This document shows positions 55,140 to 63,467 of a DNA stretch of 63,684 nucleotides, in pieces (positions within the stretch are counted from its first letter, which is position 1; each line of letters starts with the position of its first letter). Origin of the DNA: Clostridia bacterium. GTDB taxonomy: Bacteria > Bacillota > Clostridia > Christensenellales > Christensenellaceae. The notes under the pieces are model-generated. The model worked only from the letters and a program-made list of their open reading frames with translations, had not been told where the DNA came from and did not search any database. The DNA is taken from positions 1 through 63,684 of the forward strand of contig JAFXKX010000012.1 in assembly GCA_017531505.1 (NCBI GenBank), given 5' to 3'. The translations under genes were made by a program, and so were the position numbers.

Positions 55140-56579
55140 TTATCTTTCGAGTTCGTCAAGGATCTCCCCTACCACAACTTTTTCATCAAACGGGTAGTGA
55201 ACGCCTTTAATTTCCTGATAATCTTCATGTCCCTTGCCGGCCAGCAAGATCACATCGCCCGGCCGGGCATTGACGATCGCATAACGGATCGCTTCTCTTC
55301 TGTCTTCCACTACAGTATGATTCTCCTGATGCATTCCTGCGGTGATATCTTCGATAATCGCCATCGGTTCTTCAAAACGCGGGTTATCCGAGGTAACGAT
55401 TGTAAAATCTGCCAAACGTTCTGCGATTTCGCCCATAATGGGGCGCTTCACCGCATCACGGTTACCGCCGCAGCCAAAGATACATACCACTCTGCCCTTT
55501 GCGTATCCTTTGAGCATCTTGAGCACACTCTCCAGCGCTTCGGGTTTGTGGCAATAGTCCAGTACAATGCTGTAATCCCCGCCGCGGGTATCCAGATTCT
55601 CTACTCTGCCGGGAATATAATGTACTGCCTCCAACCCCTTGCGGATCGTATCAGCATCAAAGCCCAACATCTCACAAACACAGGCTGCACCAAGAGCATT
55701 GTATACCATAAATTCTCCGGGAACGCCCAGATCGATCGGCATATGCATATCACCGCTCGTCAGAGTGAAGCGGCTGCCGTCTGTACGCAATTCCACCTGT
55801 TCGGCGCGCATATCCGCAGGCTCCGAAAGTCCAAAACGGCTTACTTTACCGGCTGCCATATCTACCAGCCTTCTGCCGTAAGCATCCTGTGTATTGATGG
55901 CTGCATAATTGCAGTTTTCAAACAAAATGGCTTTTGCGAGGAAATAGTTCTCGAAATCGCCATGGAAATCCAGATGATCCTGAGACAAGTTGGTAAAAAT
56001 GCCGCCTGCAAACGGGATCCCGTATACACGGTCCAGATACAAGGAATGAGAAGAAACCTCCATCACTACCGTATCCAACCCTGCCGACACCATTTCTGCC
56101 AATATTTTGTGCAGATCGGGAGATTCCGGTGTGGTACGCTCTGCCGGTATCTGTTTATCTCCGATCTGTGTATATACGGTACCAATCAATCCTACTTTGC
56201 TGCCTGCACATTCCAAAATGCTCTTCAGCATATATGTGGTAGAAGTTTTACCGCTGGTGCCCGTAACACCGATCATCCGTAATTTATGGGCAGGATTCCC
56301 ATAGAATGCCGCAGAGATCAATGCCATAGCCTTTCGGTCATCTTTTACAACAACCTGCGTCACAGGCAAATCCTGCTTCTGCGTTACGATCAGGCATGCC
56401 GCACCGGCCGCTACTGCATTGGGTGCATATTTATGTCCGTCGGAAGTATAACCCTTGATACAAAAGAACAAATCCCCCGGGCATACCGCACGGGAATCAT
56501 AGGTCACTCCACAGATCTCTGTATCCGGATCGCCAATGATCTCATATTCGACTCCTTTGAGCAAAGCCGATAATTTCAT
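55140..56579 (-). CDS. murE: UDP-MurNAc-tripeptide synthetase MurE (meso-DAP type)
   Basis: Adds the third amino acid of the stem peptide. ATP loop GVTGTSGKTSTTYML, SSHSLYLDRV, and the substrate motif SDNPRFEEP; DNPR is the meso-diaminopimelate signature, so the wall is DAP type. ATG 56579 has ACAGGAGGAAATACA upstream and gives 479 residues; the longer frame is not needed. It follows the PBP gene by 14 nt. Confidence 0.96.
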   Translation of the reverse strand: MKLSALLKGVEYEIIGDPDTEICGVTYDSRAVCPGDLFFCIKGYTSDGHKYAPNAVAAGAACLIVTQKQDLPVTQVVVKDDRKAMALISAAFYGNPAHKLRMIGVTGTSGKTSTTYMLKSILECAGSKVGLIGTVYTQIGDKQIPAERTTPESPDLHKILAEMVSAGLDTVVMEVSSHSLYLDRVYGIPFAGGIFTNLSQDHLDFHGDFENYFLAKAILFENCNYAAINTQDAYGRRLVDMAAGKVSRFGLSEPADMRAEQVELRTDGSRFTLTSGDMHMPIDLGVPGEFMVYNALGAACVCEMLGFDADTIRKGLEAVHYIPGRVENLDTRGGDYSIVLDYCHKPEALESVLKMLKGYAKGRVVCIFGCGGNRDAVKRPIMGEIAERLADFTIVTSDNPRFEEPMAIIEDITAGMHQENHTVVEDRREAIRYAIVNARPGDVILLAGKGHEDYQEIKGVHYPFDEKVVVGEILDELER

Positions 56580-56593
56580 TGTATTTCCTCCTG

Positions 56594-58696
56594 TCAATTA
56601 CATTGAATGGTTACTGTATCCCCGTAGGCTGCTTTTTTATTGGCCGCAGGGGTCTGTGAGGATACCTCATCAGAATCGGTACTGCCGTCGATTTGGACCT
56701 TCAGGCCCGCCTCAGAAAGCGCCTGATATGCCTGATAAACCGTCATGCCGCGTACATCCGGCACTGTTACAGTGCTTTCGGCAACTGCACCTTGTTCTGC
56801 GCCGTAACCGTCTACTACCGTTCCCTTTGCAACTTCGGTTGCCATGGCCGGCGATTGCGCCGCCACTTTACCTTCGCCATTCATTTTGAACTTCAGACCT
56901 TGCTTTTGCAGCAAAGCCTGTGCTTCTTCCTTATCCATACCTACAATATCAGGGACGGTGACCAGGTCACTTTCCACTTCTCTTGCAGGCTGCACACCAC
57001 CATACTTCAGACATTTTTCCAATATATCTTTTGCATAAGGCGCAGCCACTACACTGCCAAAGGTTACCGGCACACCGGGTTCTCTTACGATAAACAGCAC
57101 GATATACTGCGGATCGTCTGCCGGTGCAAAACCAATGAACGAAGAGATGTTCTTGCCTTGCGCAATGGCTCCGTTTTCATATACCTGTGCAGTGCCAGTC
57201 TTACCGCCGACAGCATAACCTGCGATCTGTGCGTTTTTGCCGCTGCCGTTATCTACTACGCTCTGCAGGATCTCACGCAGGGTAGCGGATGTTTCTTCAG
57301 AAATGACACGAACTCCTTCTTCACGGGCAAACTCTTCTACCACATTACCCTTGGAGTCTTCGGTATGCGATACCAGTCGGGGTGTATACCGTACTCCGCC
57401 GTTGATCGCAGCAGATACCGCATTGATCATCTGCAGCGGTGTTACCGCAATACTCTGCCCAAATCCGATTCTTGCCAGATCCACATCTTTTACATATTTT
57501 GCAGCGCGTACAATGCCCGATCCGTCTGCAGAATAGTCCACACCGGTCTCGGTGCCAAATCCAAAACGATAGATATACTCATAGAACTGCTCTGTGCCCA
57601 TCGACAAAGCCATTTCCATAAAGGCAGGATTACAAGAGTTTTCTGCTGCCTCTGTCAGGCTCTGCGTTCCATGGGGATTATACGACCGCCAGCATTTGAT
57701 TTTTTCCCCGCTTACCAATTTATGTCCATTGCACTGGTATTCTGTTGCAGTTGTTGCATTGCCGCTGTCCAGTGCAGCTGCCATTGTTACGATCTTAAAG
57801 ATAGATCCCGGCTCGAAAGCATCCGTAACGGCAGTGTTTCTTGAAATATCTGCCAATGCTGTCAGGTCCGAACGGTCCAACGCATTGAGATCTGCTTCCG
57901 GATAGTTTACCATCGCCAGAATATCACTGTTTTGGGGATTCATGACAATCGCACAGACGCTTTTTGCCTGATTCACTTCCAATGCTTCTTTTGCCGCATT
58001 TTCTGCGAAACTCTGAATGACCGCATCGATGGTCAGCACCACATTGTAACCATCCTGCGCATCGATATATGTCTGTTCACTGCCATCCAGCGTTCTGCCC
58101 TGTGCATCGACCTGCGTCAGTATCGTGCCCGGATATCCCGCCAGATACTTATCATATGCCTTTTCCAGACCTTCCTGACCACGTCCGTCGGAATTGGTAT
58201 ATCCCAATACCTGCGACAGGAAACTGCCATAAGGATATACGCGCTTTGTATCTGCAAAGAACCCAATTCCTTTGAGGTTCAGCGCACGGATCTGCTCTAC
58301 CTGTGCGTCGGTGATATTACGCTTGAGCCATGCCTCTACTTTACTGGTATCGCTGGCCACTTCGTAAATCTTCTGACGGTCCATATTCAGAATAGGAGCC
58401 AGCAAATCAGCGATCTCGCCGGCATTCCCCTTTTTCTCAATATCTTTTGGATACAACAAAATACTCTGCGTCGTTGTAGTCGCCGAGAGTATTTCCCCGT
58501 TCACATCTTTAATTGTACCACGCAGAGGCTCCACAGTCACTTCCCGTGTCCACTGCTGTTCTACTTCGTTTTGTAATTCTCCCGCACGGAAGATCATCAA
58601 TACCGCCAGCCACAATATGCAGACCGCCATGGCTGACATTACGATCATATACAATAAGCGCAGTCGCTGCTTATTCTCTTTCCTGCTTTCTATCAA
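56594..58696 (-). CDS. ftsI: Class B penicillin-binding protein with PASTA repeats (PBP2B/SpoVD type)
   Basis: Septal transpeptidase. One N-terminal membrane anchor (about 15-33), a dimerisation domain, and the transpeptidase domain with the active serine in PGSIFKIV, SCN in ENSCNPAF, and KTG in GGKTGTAQV. Two PASTA repeats close the protein (about 572-635 and 640-700). Both SpoVD and PBP2B carry PASTA domains, and one protein may serve division and sporulation here. The start is a TTG at 58696 with GGAGGTG 7 nt upstream. 26 nt after ftsL. Confidence 0.95.
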   Translation of the reverse strand: MIESRKENKQRLRLLYMIVMSAMAVCILWLAVLMIFRAGELQNEVEQQWTREVTVEPLRGTIKDVNGEILSATTTTQSILLYPKDIEKKGNAGEIADLLAPILNMDRQKIYEVASDTSKVEAWLKRNITDAQVEQIRALNLKGIGFFADTKRVYPYGSFLSQVLGYTNSDGRGQEGLEKAYDKYLAGYPGTILTQVDAQGRTLDGSEQTYIDAQDGYNVVLTIDAVIQSFAENAAKEALEVNQAKSVCAIVMNPQNSDILAMVNYPEADLNALDRSDLTALADISRNTAVTDAFEPGSIFKIVTMAAALDSGNATTATEYQCNGHKLVSGEKIKCWRSYNPHGTQSLTEAAENSCNPAFMEMALSMGTEQFYEYIYRFGFGTETGVDYSADGSGIVRAAKYVKDVDLARIGFGQSIAVTPLQMINAVSAAINGGVRYTPRLVSHTEDSKGNVVEEFAREEGVRVISEETSATLREILQSVVDNGSGKNAQIAGYAVGGKTGTAQVYENGAIAQGKNISSFIGFAPADDPQYIVLFIVREPGVPVTFGSVVAAPYAKDILEKCLKYGGVQPAREVESDLVTVPDIVGMDKEEAQALLQKQGLKFKMNGEGKVAAQSPAMATEVAKGTVVDGYGAEQGAVAESTVTVPDVRGMTVYQAYQALSEAGLKVQIDGSTDSDEVSSQTPAANKKAAYGDTVTIQCN

Positions 58697-58721
58697 GAAA
58701 ACACACCTCCGGGTAATAACA

Positions 58722-59255
58722 TTATCCGGCTATCCCAAGAAACCACTCCTGTACGCGCTGGAAAAAACCGCTTTCCTGCTCTACTGTTACCTGCTGAACA
58801 GCCTGTTCCTGCTCCAGTTCAACATAGTATACCTGAGAGTCGCTGGGGAAGCCCATGGAGAGATCATTCTCTGCTACCTCGGCTACCTGCTGAATATCAC
58901 ATTCTGTAGAGATTGCCAGGTTGAGCTGCTCGATCTGCTCTTCCATAGCATATATATTCTCCTGAATATCGATGTTTTCCAAATTAATCTGTGCACTGAT
59001 CGCATTGCTTGCAACAACTGCAACCGCCATAACAAATACCAGGGCAACTGTCAGACATATCTGCATTGCTCTGCTGCGCTTTGCCATGACCAGCGGATGG
59101 GTCTTGTAGCTGATCTGTACTTTCTTATAAGATTTGGGCTGCTGGCGAGGTGCGCGGCGCGTACTTCTCTCCGGGCGCGCAGGCTGTGCTGCAATGCTGC
59201 GTGCTGCCGTCCCATGCTGATATGCTCTATGATTGCGATACTGCAATGCTTCCAT
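58722..59255 (-). CDS. ftsL: FtsL-like septum protein
   Basis: 177-residue bitopic protein in the ftsL position between rsmH and the PBP gene. A long basic cytoplasmic tail (1-62, rich in Arg, Ala, Gln), one membrane span (about 67-87) and an extracytoplasmic coiled coil (about 88-125: ISAQINLENIDIQENIYAME) fit FtsL. The C-terminal third is Gln/Glu-rich and unusual in length. Identification rests mainly on position and topology, since FtsL sequences are poorly conserved. Confidence 0.82.
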   Translation of the reverse strand: MEALQYRNHRAYQHGTAARSIAAQPARPERSTRRAPRQQPKSYKKVQISYKTHPLVMAKRSRAMQICLTVALVFVMAVAVVASNAISAQINLENIDIQENIYAMEEQIEQLNLAISTECDIQQVAEVAENDLSMGFPSDSQVYYVELEQEQAVQQVTVEQESGFFQRVQEWFLGIAG

Positions 59256-59278
59256 GTTTCCTCCTGATATGGTAACCG

Positions 59279-60211
59279 TTACCGATCTGCTTTTCTGAAC
59301 GCTCTCAGCTTTGCACTGCGTGCACGGGGATTCAGTTCCAATTCCTGTGCAGAGGGCAATACCGGTTTGCGGGTAATGACTTTTCCTTTTGATTTTTTAC
59401 CGCATACACATTGCGGGAAATCCGGCGGGCAGGTACAAGGATTCTCTGCCGTACGGAATGTATTTTTTACAATTCTGTCTTCCAGCGAGTGGAAGGTGAT
59501 GATCGATATCACACCGCCCGGTGCCAATACATCGATGATATCCTCTATCGTACGCTGCAGGATACCCAGCTCATCGTTTACCTCGATGCGCAATGCCTGA
59601 AATGTACGTTTTGCAGGATGCGGGCCTGTCCGTCTGTTTGCGGCAGGGATCGCCTGTCGGATAACCTCCGACAACTGGAGTGTAGACTCGATCGGTCTGT
59701 TCTTGATGATCGCATCTGCTATACGATTACCAAACTTCTCTTCTCCGTAATCAAAGATCACTTTGGCCAACTGCTGTTTATCGTACCCGTTGACTACATC
59801 GTAAGCAGAAAATGCAGCATCTCTGTCCATACGCATATCAATAGGCGCATCTTTCATATAAGAGAATCCGCGCTCTGCGTCATCCAGTTGGAAAGACGAT
59901 ACGCCCAGATCCAGCACCGCACCATCGATCTGCGTGATACCCTGTGCTGCCAATACGGATTTGATATCCTTAAAATCACTCTTTACAAAGGTGACCCTGT
60001 CTTCATAAGGTGCCAGTTTTTGTTTTGCATACCCAAAGGCCTGCTCGTCCTTATCCACTGCGATCAGGTGCGCATCGGAGCTTTGCAAAATCAAGGAACT
60101 GTGTCCGCCGCCGCCCATAGTACAGTCTACAAACAACTTACCTTCTGCCAACGGCAACATTTCAACAGTTTCATGAAGCAATACGGTTGTATGTATTAAC
60201 TGTTCGCTCAT
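59279..60211 (-). CDS. rsmH: 16S rRNA (cytosine-1402-N4)-methyltransferase RsmH
   Basis: SAM-dependent enzyme for m4C1402 at the decoding centre. Motifs: HTTVLLHETVEML, VDCTMGGGGHSSLIL, LDLGVSSFQLDDAERGFSY, and the C-terminal RKPVLPSAQELELNPRARSAKLRAFRK. 310 residues. The ATG overlaps the mraZ stop (ATGA), the standard dcw start. Confidence 0.97.
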   Translation of the reverse strand: MSEQLIHTTVLLHETVEMLPLAEGKLFVDCTMGGGGHSSLILQSSDAHLIAVDKDEQAFGYAKQKLAPYEDRVTFVKSDFKDIKSVLAAQGITQIDGAVLDLGVSSFQLDDAERGFSYMKDAPIDMRMDRDAAFSAYDVVNGYDKQQLAKVIFDYGEEKFGNRIADAIIKNRPIESTLQLSEVIRQAIPAANRRTGPHPAKRTFQALRIEVNDELGILQRTIEDIIDVLAPGGVISIITFHSLEDRIVKNTFRTAENPCTCPPDFPQCVCGKKSKGKVITRKPVLPSAQELELNPRARSAKLRAFRKADR

Positions 60212-60639
60212 ACGCCCAACTCCGCCAATTTCTTGAGTGCTGCTTCATATTCTTCCGAGCCAAAGGAATTGTATTTCTCCCAATTCTCTTTTGACCAGAT
60301 CTCTACACGGCTCATAACGCCGATCGCAACAACGTCTTTTTCCAATTGTGCATGCTCGCGCAATCTCGCAGGCAGCAGAATACGCCCCTGTTTATCCGGC
60401 GTACAATCGGTCGCGGAAGCAAACTGCAGACGCAGGAACTTCTGAGACTCTACATCCGTAACGGGAATGTTGCGAAGCTTACCGGCAAAGTCCATCCATG
60501 CTTCCGGAGAAAACACAAATAGACACTCTTCAGTGCCTCTTGTAACTATGAAGTTTTCTCCGAGTTCTTCTCGGAATTTTGCAGGGATGAATACCCTGCC
60601 TTTCGCATCAATACTATGCGAGTATTCGCCGATCAGCAT
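60208..60639 (-). CDS. mraZ: Transcriptional regulator MraZ
   Basis: DNA-binding repressor/activator of the dcw cluster. Two SpoVT/AbrB-like halves are visible: DAKGRVFIPAKFREELG (residues about 10-26) and DKQGRILLPARLREHA (about 82-98). 143 residues, full length. It heads mraZ-rsmH-ftsL-ftsI-murE-mraY-murD-ftsW. Two tandem MraZ-type boxes lie 28-48 nt upstream of its start, consistent with autoregulation. Confidence 0.97.
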   Translation of the reverse strand: MLIGEYSHSIDAKGRVFIPAKFREELGENFIVTRGTEECLFVFSPEAWMDFAGKLRNIPVTDVESQKFLRLQFASATDCTPDKQGRILLPARLREHAQLEKDVVAIGVMSRVEIWSKENWEKYNSFGSEEYEAALKKLAELGV

Positions 60640-60666
60640 GTTTTACCTCGCCAGCGGGAATGAAAT

Positions 60667-60686
60667 TCCCCACTTTTCAACACTTT
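60667..60686 (-). promoter_or_regulatory. Tandem MraZ boxes
   Basis: Two 10-bp direct repeats, AAAGTGTTGA and AAAGTGGGGA, matching the AAAGTG(T/G)N3 motif reported for MraZ in Mollicutes. They lie between the predicted start site and mraZ. Confidence 0.72.
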
Positions 60687-60724
60687 TGAGTTTTTTTACC
60701 CATCTGAATGTTACGGGATTATAT

Positions 60725-60751
60725 ATTCGCCCCCTTTTTCATTTTTCCTGC
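60725..60751 (-). promoter_or_regulatory. Candidate SigH promoter of the dcw cluster
   Basis: GCAGGAAAA (60743-60751), 11-nt spacer, GGCGAAT followed by AT (60725-60731). This fits RnAGGAwWW-N11/12-RnnGAATww at all fixed positions. A TATAAT (60718-60723) overlaps but has no usable -35 for SigA. Confidence 0.58.
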
Positions 60752-60916
60752 TTAAAAAAATGATTTTTTTAAAATTTTTTTGATTTTTTTGTAATATGTG
60801 ATTTTTCCTCAAAAAAAGTGTATTTTTTGCGGTATACATCCGCATCAAACGGCATAATCCGCCGTGTTGTCCCGCTAAACTATAAGCATCCATAAAGTAC
60901 ATAGGAGGCACACGGT

Positions 60917-61336
60917 ATGTTTTTACGGAAAAGCACTTCCGATGATCTGTCCCGGGAAATACAACAGTTGACACAAGATTACGAAAAACTCGCCAAGGAA
61001 CAAAAGGAGCGCATCCTTGCTCTGCGCGAGCAAAACCGCACATTAAATGCGCAGTTGGAAGCCTGCCTGCAGGAAAAAACAGCCGTTGCCAACACTTTGA
61101 TCCATGCAGAGCAAGCCGGCCGCCAGTTGATCGAAGATGCAAAACAGCGCAGCGATCAATTGCTCAGCGAAGCTTATCGAAAAGAGGCAGCCTCTCGCAA
61201 ACGCATACAGACCCATCGCAGTATGTTGGAAGAATTGGCTCACAGCTGTGAACAGATCCTCACCAATATCGAAGCAGAACTGAAGCAATCCTCTTCTGTA
61301 TTTACACTTGACCTTTCCGAAAACAAACAGGCATAA
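60917..61336 (+). CDS. Coiled-coil protein of unknown function, divergent from mraZ
   Basis: 139 residues. I do not recognise a family by sequence. Residues 1-10 are followed by an almost continuous helix with heptad patterns (about 12-50 and 55-125); the AEQAGRQLIEDAKQRSDQLLSEA stretch resembles the repeat patterns of DivIVA and ATP-synthase b-type stalks. No membrane segment. A strong GGAGG lies 11 nt before the ATG, and the frame on the other strand lacks such a signal. It lies 277 nt from mraZ on the opposite strand and is followed by a terminator, so it stands alone. A division or wall role is only suggested by position. Confidence 0.78.
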   Translation: MFLRKSTSDDLSREIQQLTQDYEKLAKEQKERILALREQNRTLNAQLEACLQEKTAVANTLIHAEQAGRQLIEDAKQRSDQLLSEAYRKEAASRKRIQTHRSMLEELAHSCEQILTNIEAELKQSSSVFTLDLSENKQA

Positions 61337-61379
61337 GAAACCATCCATCCACACACGCCTTTCCTCTCGGTTTCTTATC

Positions 61380-61393
61380 GGAGCATTTGCTCC
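61380..61393 (+). repeat. Small hairpin after the coiled-coil gene
   Basis: GGAGCA-TT-TGCTCC, then AACAAAAAACC. May help terminate the plus-strand transcript together with the next structure. Confidence 0.4.
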
Positions 61394-61396
61394 AAC

Positions 61397-61427
61397 AAAA
61401 AACCCCGCTTCCAAAGAAGCGGGGTTT
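61397..61427. terminator. Terminator shared by the coiled-coil gene (+) and the NlpC/P60 gene (-)
   Basis: AACCCCGCTTC, 4-nt loop, GAAGCGGGGTT, with TTTTTT on the minus strand and TTT then GTTTTTG on the plus strand; placed between convergent stops. Confidence 0.9.
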
Positions 61428-61444
61428 CCCGTTTTTGTTTTGTT

Positions 61445-63175
61445 TTAGAAGATACGGCATCCTTTGATAAAGTTCTTCTTCCAATAAGAGGATCCATAAA
61501 TATTGGTAATACGGATCTTACCTTCGCTGGAAGAGGCATCAATCATCTGATTGCCGCCAAGATAGATACCTACATGGCCCTGATAGCTGATGACATCGCC
61601 GCGCTGCAGGTCGCTCATAGAGGTAACAATGGGGTACTTGGTCGTTGCCTTCCAACCAGAGGAAGTCATATAAGACTGCTTGACACCTACCTGATTGAGA
61701 CACCAGTATACAAAGCCGGAACAGTCAAATACTTCCGGGCCTTTTCCACCCAGTACATACTTGCAGCCCAGTTTTGTCTGTGCTACTGCAATGAACTGCT
61801 CTACCTTCGAAGAGTCTGCACTGCCGGTAGCCTCGTTGCCCGCAGGCGGAGTCGGCGTTGTGCCGCTGCCCTCCGTACCGCCCGAAGAAGATTCTCCGCC
61901 GGTATTTCCTCCCGTATTTCCACCGGAATCGGGAGCAGGAGTGGGAGCAGGTGCTTCATAGCGTTTTGCATCGTCGGAGAACAACACTTCCATGGTTCTG
62001 CTGCCTACTTTACCGTCGACTTTCAGACCATGCTGCTTTTGGAATTTCTTAACCGCAGTTTCGGTATTTTCACCAAAATAGCCTGTCGAACCGGACATAT
62101 AACCCAAAGCTGCCAGACGATCCTGGATCTTGGAGACGGTATCATTTCTGTCACCAAGGCTATATGCATTGGGCTGTGCTTCATCCGACATCAGTAGTTC
62201 TGCCGTCGTACTGCCGATCGCACCGTCTGCGATCAAGCCGTGCTTATCCTGGAAATTCTTGACCGCCTTCTTCAGATCACTGTCAAAGAATCCATCGGCA
62301 CTGCCGTCAAAATAACCCAGCTCTTTCAGGCGTGCTTCGTAGGTTTTGATAATTTCTGCTTCGTCGCCGTAAGAAAGCGCTTTTGCCTTTGCTTCTTCCG
62401 AATAAAGCATTTCGCGGGTCTCTTCGCCGATTGCACCGTCACTGGTCAGACCGTTGACTGTCTGAAACTCCTTGACAGCCACCTGTGTATACAAACCAAA
62501 CTCGCCGGTCACGTCTTCCAGATAACCCAATTCTACCAAACGGCTTTGCAGCGCACTTACATCGTCACCCTGGTCTCCCAGTATTACGCTGTAACGAGGC
62601 GCTTCGTCCGACATAAGCAACGCGTATTCAAACTGCGTCAGTATGCCGTCCATTTCAAAACCGCTCTTTCTTTCAAAGAGTTTTACTGCTTCGGAAGTGG
62701 GATCACCGTAAGTGGCAGATGGTTCGTCTGTACCCATATACCCCAATTCCATCAGTCGTGTATGCATTTCCGGCATCATCGTTTCATCTTGCAGACCGAT
62801 ACTGTAATACTGTTCGGGTTCCTGCTCATTCTGATGATCGAACAACACCAAACCGTTCCGTACATTGGTCGTTGTCCAATTTGTACCGGCATCCAGCTGA
62901 TGTACCGTCGGCAGCGTTTCCGTCTCTGCTTCCGCAGCCGAAGCAGAGGGCTTGTCCTCTATGGTAACCGCAATCAGACCGACTGCCACTACCATCAATG
63001 CCATTGCCAAAGCCACACCTTTCATGATGCGTTTCCACAACGGCTGTTCCCTGCCGAACAATCCTTTGTATATTCTTATATACAATGCTTCCTTTTGGGC
63101 CGACTGCTGCGCGGGTCGGCCATCTGAAATTGCCTTTTCTTTCTTCCCGATGAAATGACGTTTTGTGTCTTCCAT
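61445..63175 (-). CDS. Membrane-anchored NlpC/P60 peptidoglycan hydrolase with four peptidoglycan-binding domains
   Basis: 576 residues from ATG 63175 (AAAGGGG upstream; the longer frame has no binding site). A basic cytoplasmic N-terminus of about 45 residues and one membrane span (about 48-68) precede four PG_binding_1 repeats (about 110-180, 185-255, 258-330, 333-400), each with the (S/R)xLxxLGYx...F pattern. A Gly/Ser/Thr/Pro linker leads to an NlpC/P60 domain with the catalytic cysteine in FDCSGFVYWC and the histidine in GHVGIYLGG. It probably cuts stem peptides at the cell surface and may act in division or spore coat/cortex work. It ends at the shared terminator. Confidence 0.92.
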   Translation of the reverse strand: MEDTKRHFIGKKEKAISDGRPAQQSAQKEALYIRIYKGLFGREQPLWKRIMKGVALAMALMVVAVGLIAVTIEDKPSASAAEAETETLPTVHQLDAGTNWTTTNVRNGLVLFDHQNEQEPEQYYSIGLQDETMMPEMHTRLMELGYMGTDEPSATYGDPTSEAVKLFERKSGFEMDGILTQFEYALLMSDEAPRYSVILGDQGDDVSALQSRLVELGYLEDVTGEFGLYTQVAVKEFQTVNGLTSDGAIGEETREMLYSEEAKAKALSYGDEAEIIKTYEARLKELGYFDGSADGFFDSDLKKAVKNFQDKHGLIADGAIGSTTAELLMSDEAQPNAYSLGDRNDTVSKIQDRLAALGYMSGSTGYFGENTETAVKKFQKQHGLKVDGKVGSRTMEVLFSDDAKRYEAPAPTPAPDSGGNTGGNTGGESSSGGTEGSGTTPTPPAGNEATGSADSSKVEQFIAVAQTKLGCKYVLGGKGPEVFDCSGFVYWCLNQVGVKQSYMTSSGWKATTKYPIVTSMSDLQRGDVISYQGHVGIYLGGNQMIDASSSEGKIRITNIYGSSYWKKNFIKGCRIF

Positions 63176-63293
63176 AGAAATCCCCTTTCTCAGCGTATAG
63201 ATAGGTAAATATAGTTTACTATAGAAGTTCCGAAAAGTACAGTTTTTACGCGAATTATTCATTATTTTGTAAAAAAGGCCGAATTTTTTACAC

Positions 63294-63325
63294 AAAAAAG
63301 CACCCTGTCGGTTATTTTCGGGTGT
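63294..63325 (-). terminator. Possible terminator after the truncated gene
   Basis: ACACCC ... GGGTGC with a long 14-nt loop, then TTTTTT on the minus strand. The stem is short, so confidence is modest. Confidence 0.4.
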
Positions 63326-63338
63326 CCGTAAAACAGTT

Positions 63339-63371
63339 AATCTTCCCTATGAAGATCTCATAGGGAGGATT
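63339..63371. repeat. 14-bp inverted repeat with AGATC loop
   Basis: AATCTTCCCTATGA and TCATAGGGAGGATT pair with one G-U (or mismatch) around a 5-nt loop. It lies between the truncated gene and the NlpC/P60 gene; no strong T-tract follows on either strand. Confidence 0.5.
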
Positions 63372-63467
63372 TTATTTCAAAAATTGTATGCGGCATCATA
63401 AGCACCACACCCAATGGTGTATAGAAGTGTACCCTTTATCCATTCGATAAATTGGAATTTGACGGTA

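Noticed and set aside
60711..61142. 143-codon open frame on the minus strand upstream of mraZ
   Set aside because: It overlaps the coiled-coil gene on the other strand, which has the strong ribosome binding site, and it runs through the T-tract region as Lys/Asn/Phe repeats. Not a real gene.
63407..63420. Inverted repeat ACACC-CAAT-GGTGT, similar in look to the rpsU leader palindrome
   Set aside because: Only 5 bp per arm and no shared sequence beyond the CCCAATGG-like core; too short to call a common motif.
63388..63450. 20-codon open frame with a GGAGG upstream
   Set aside because: The GGAGG is more than 20 nt from the ATG and belongs to the hairpin at 63339-63371; the peptide has no recognisable features.
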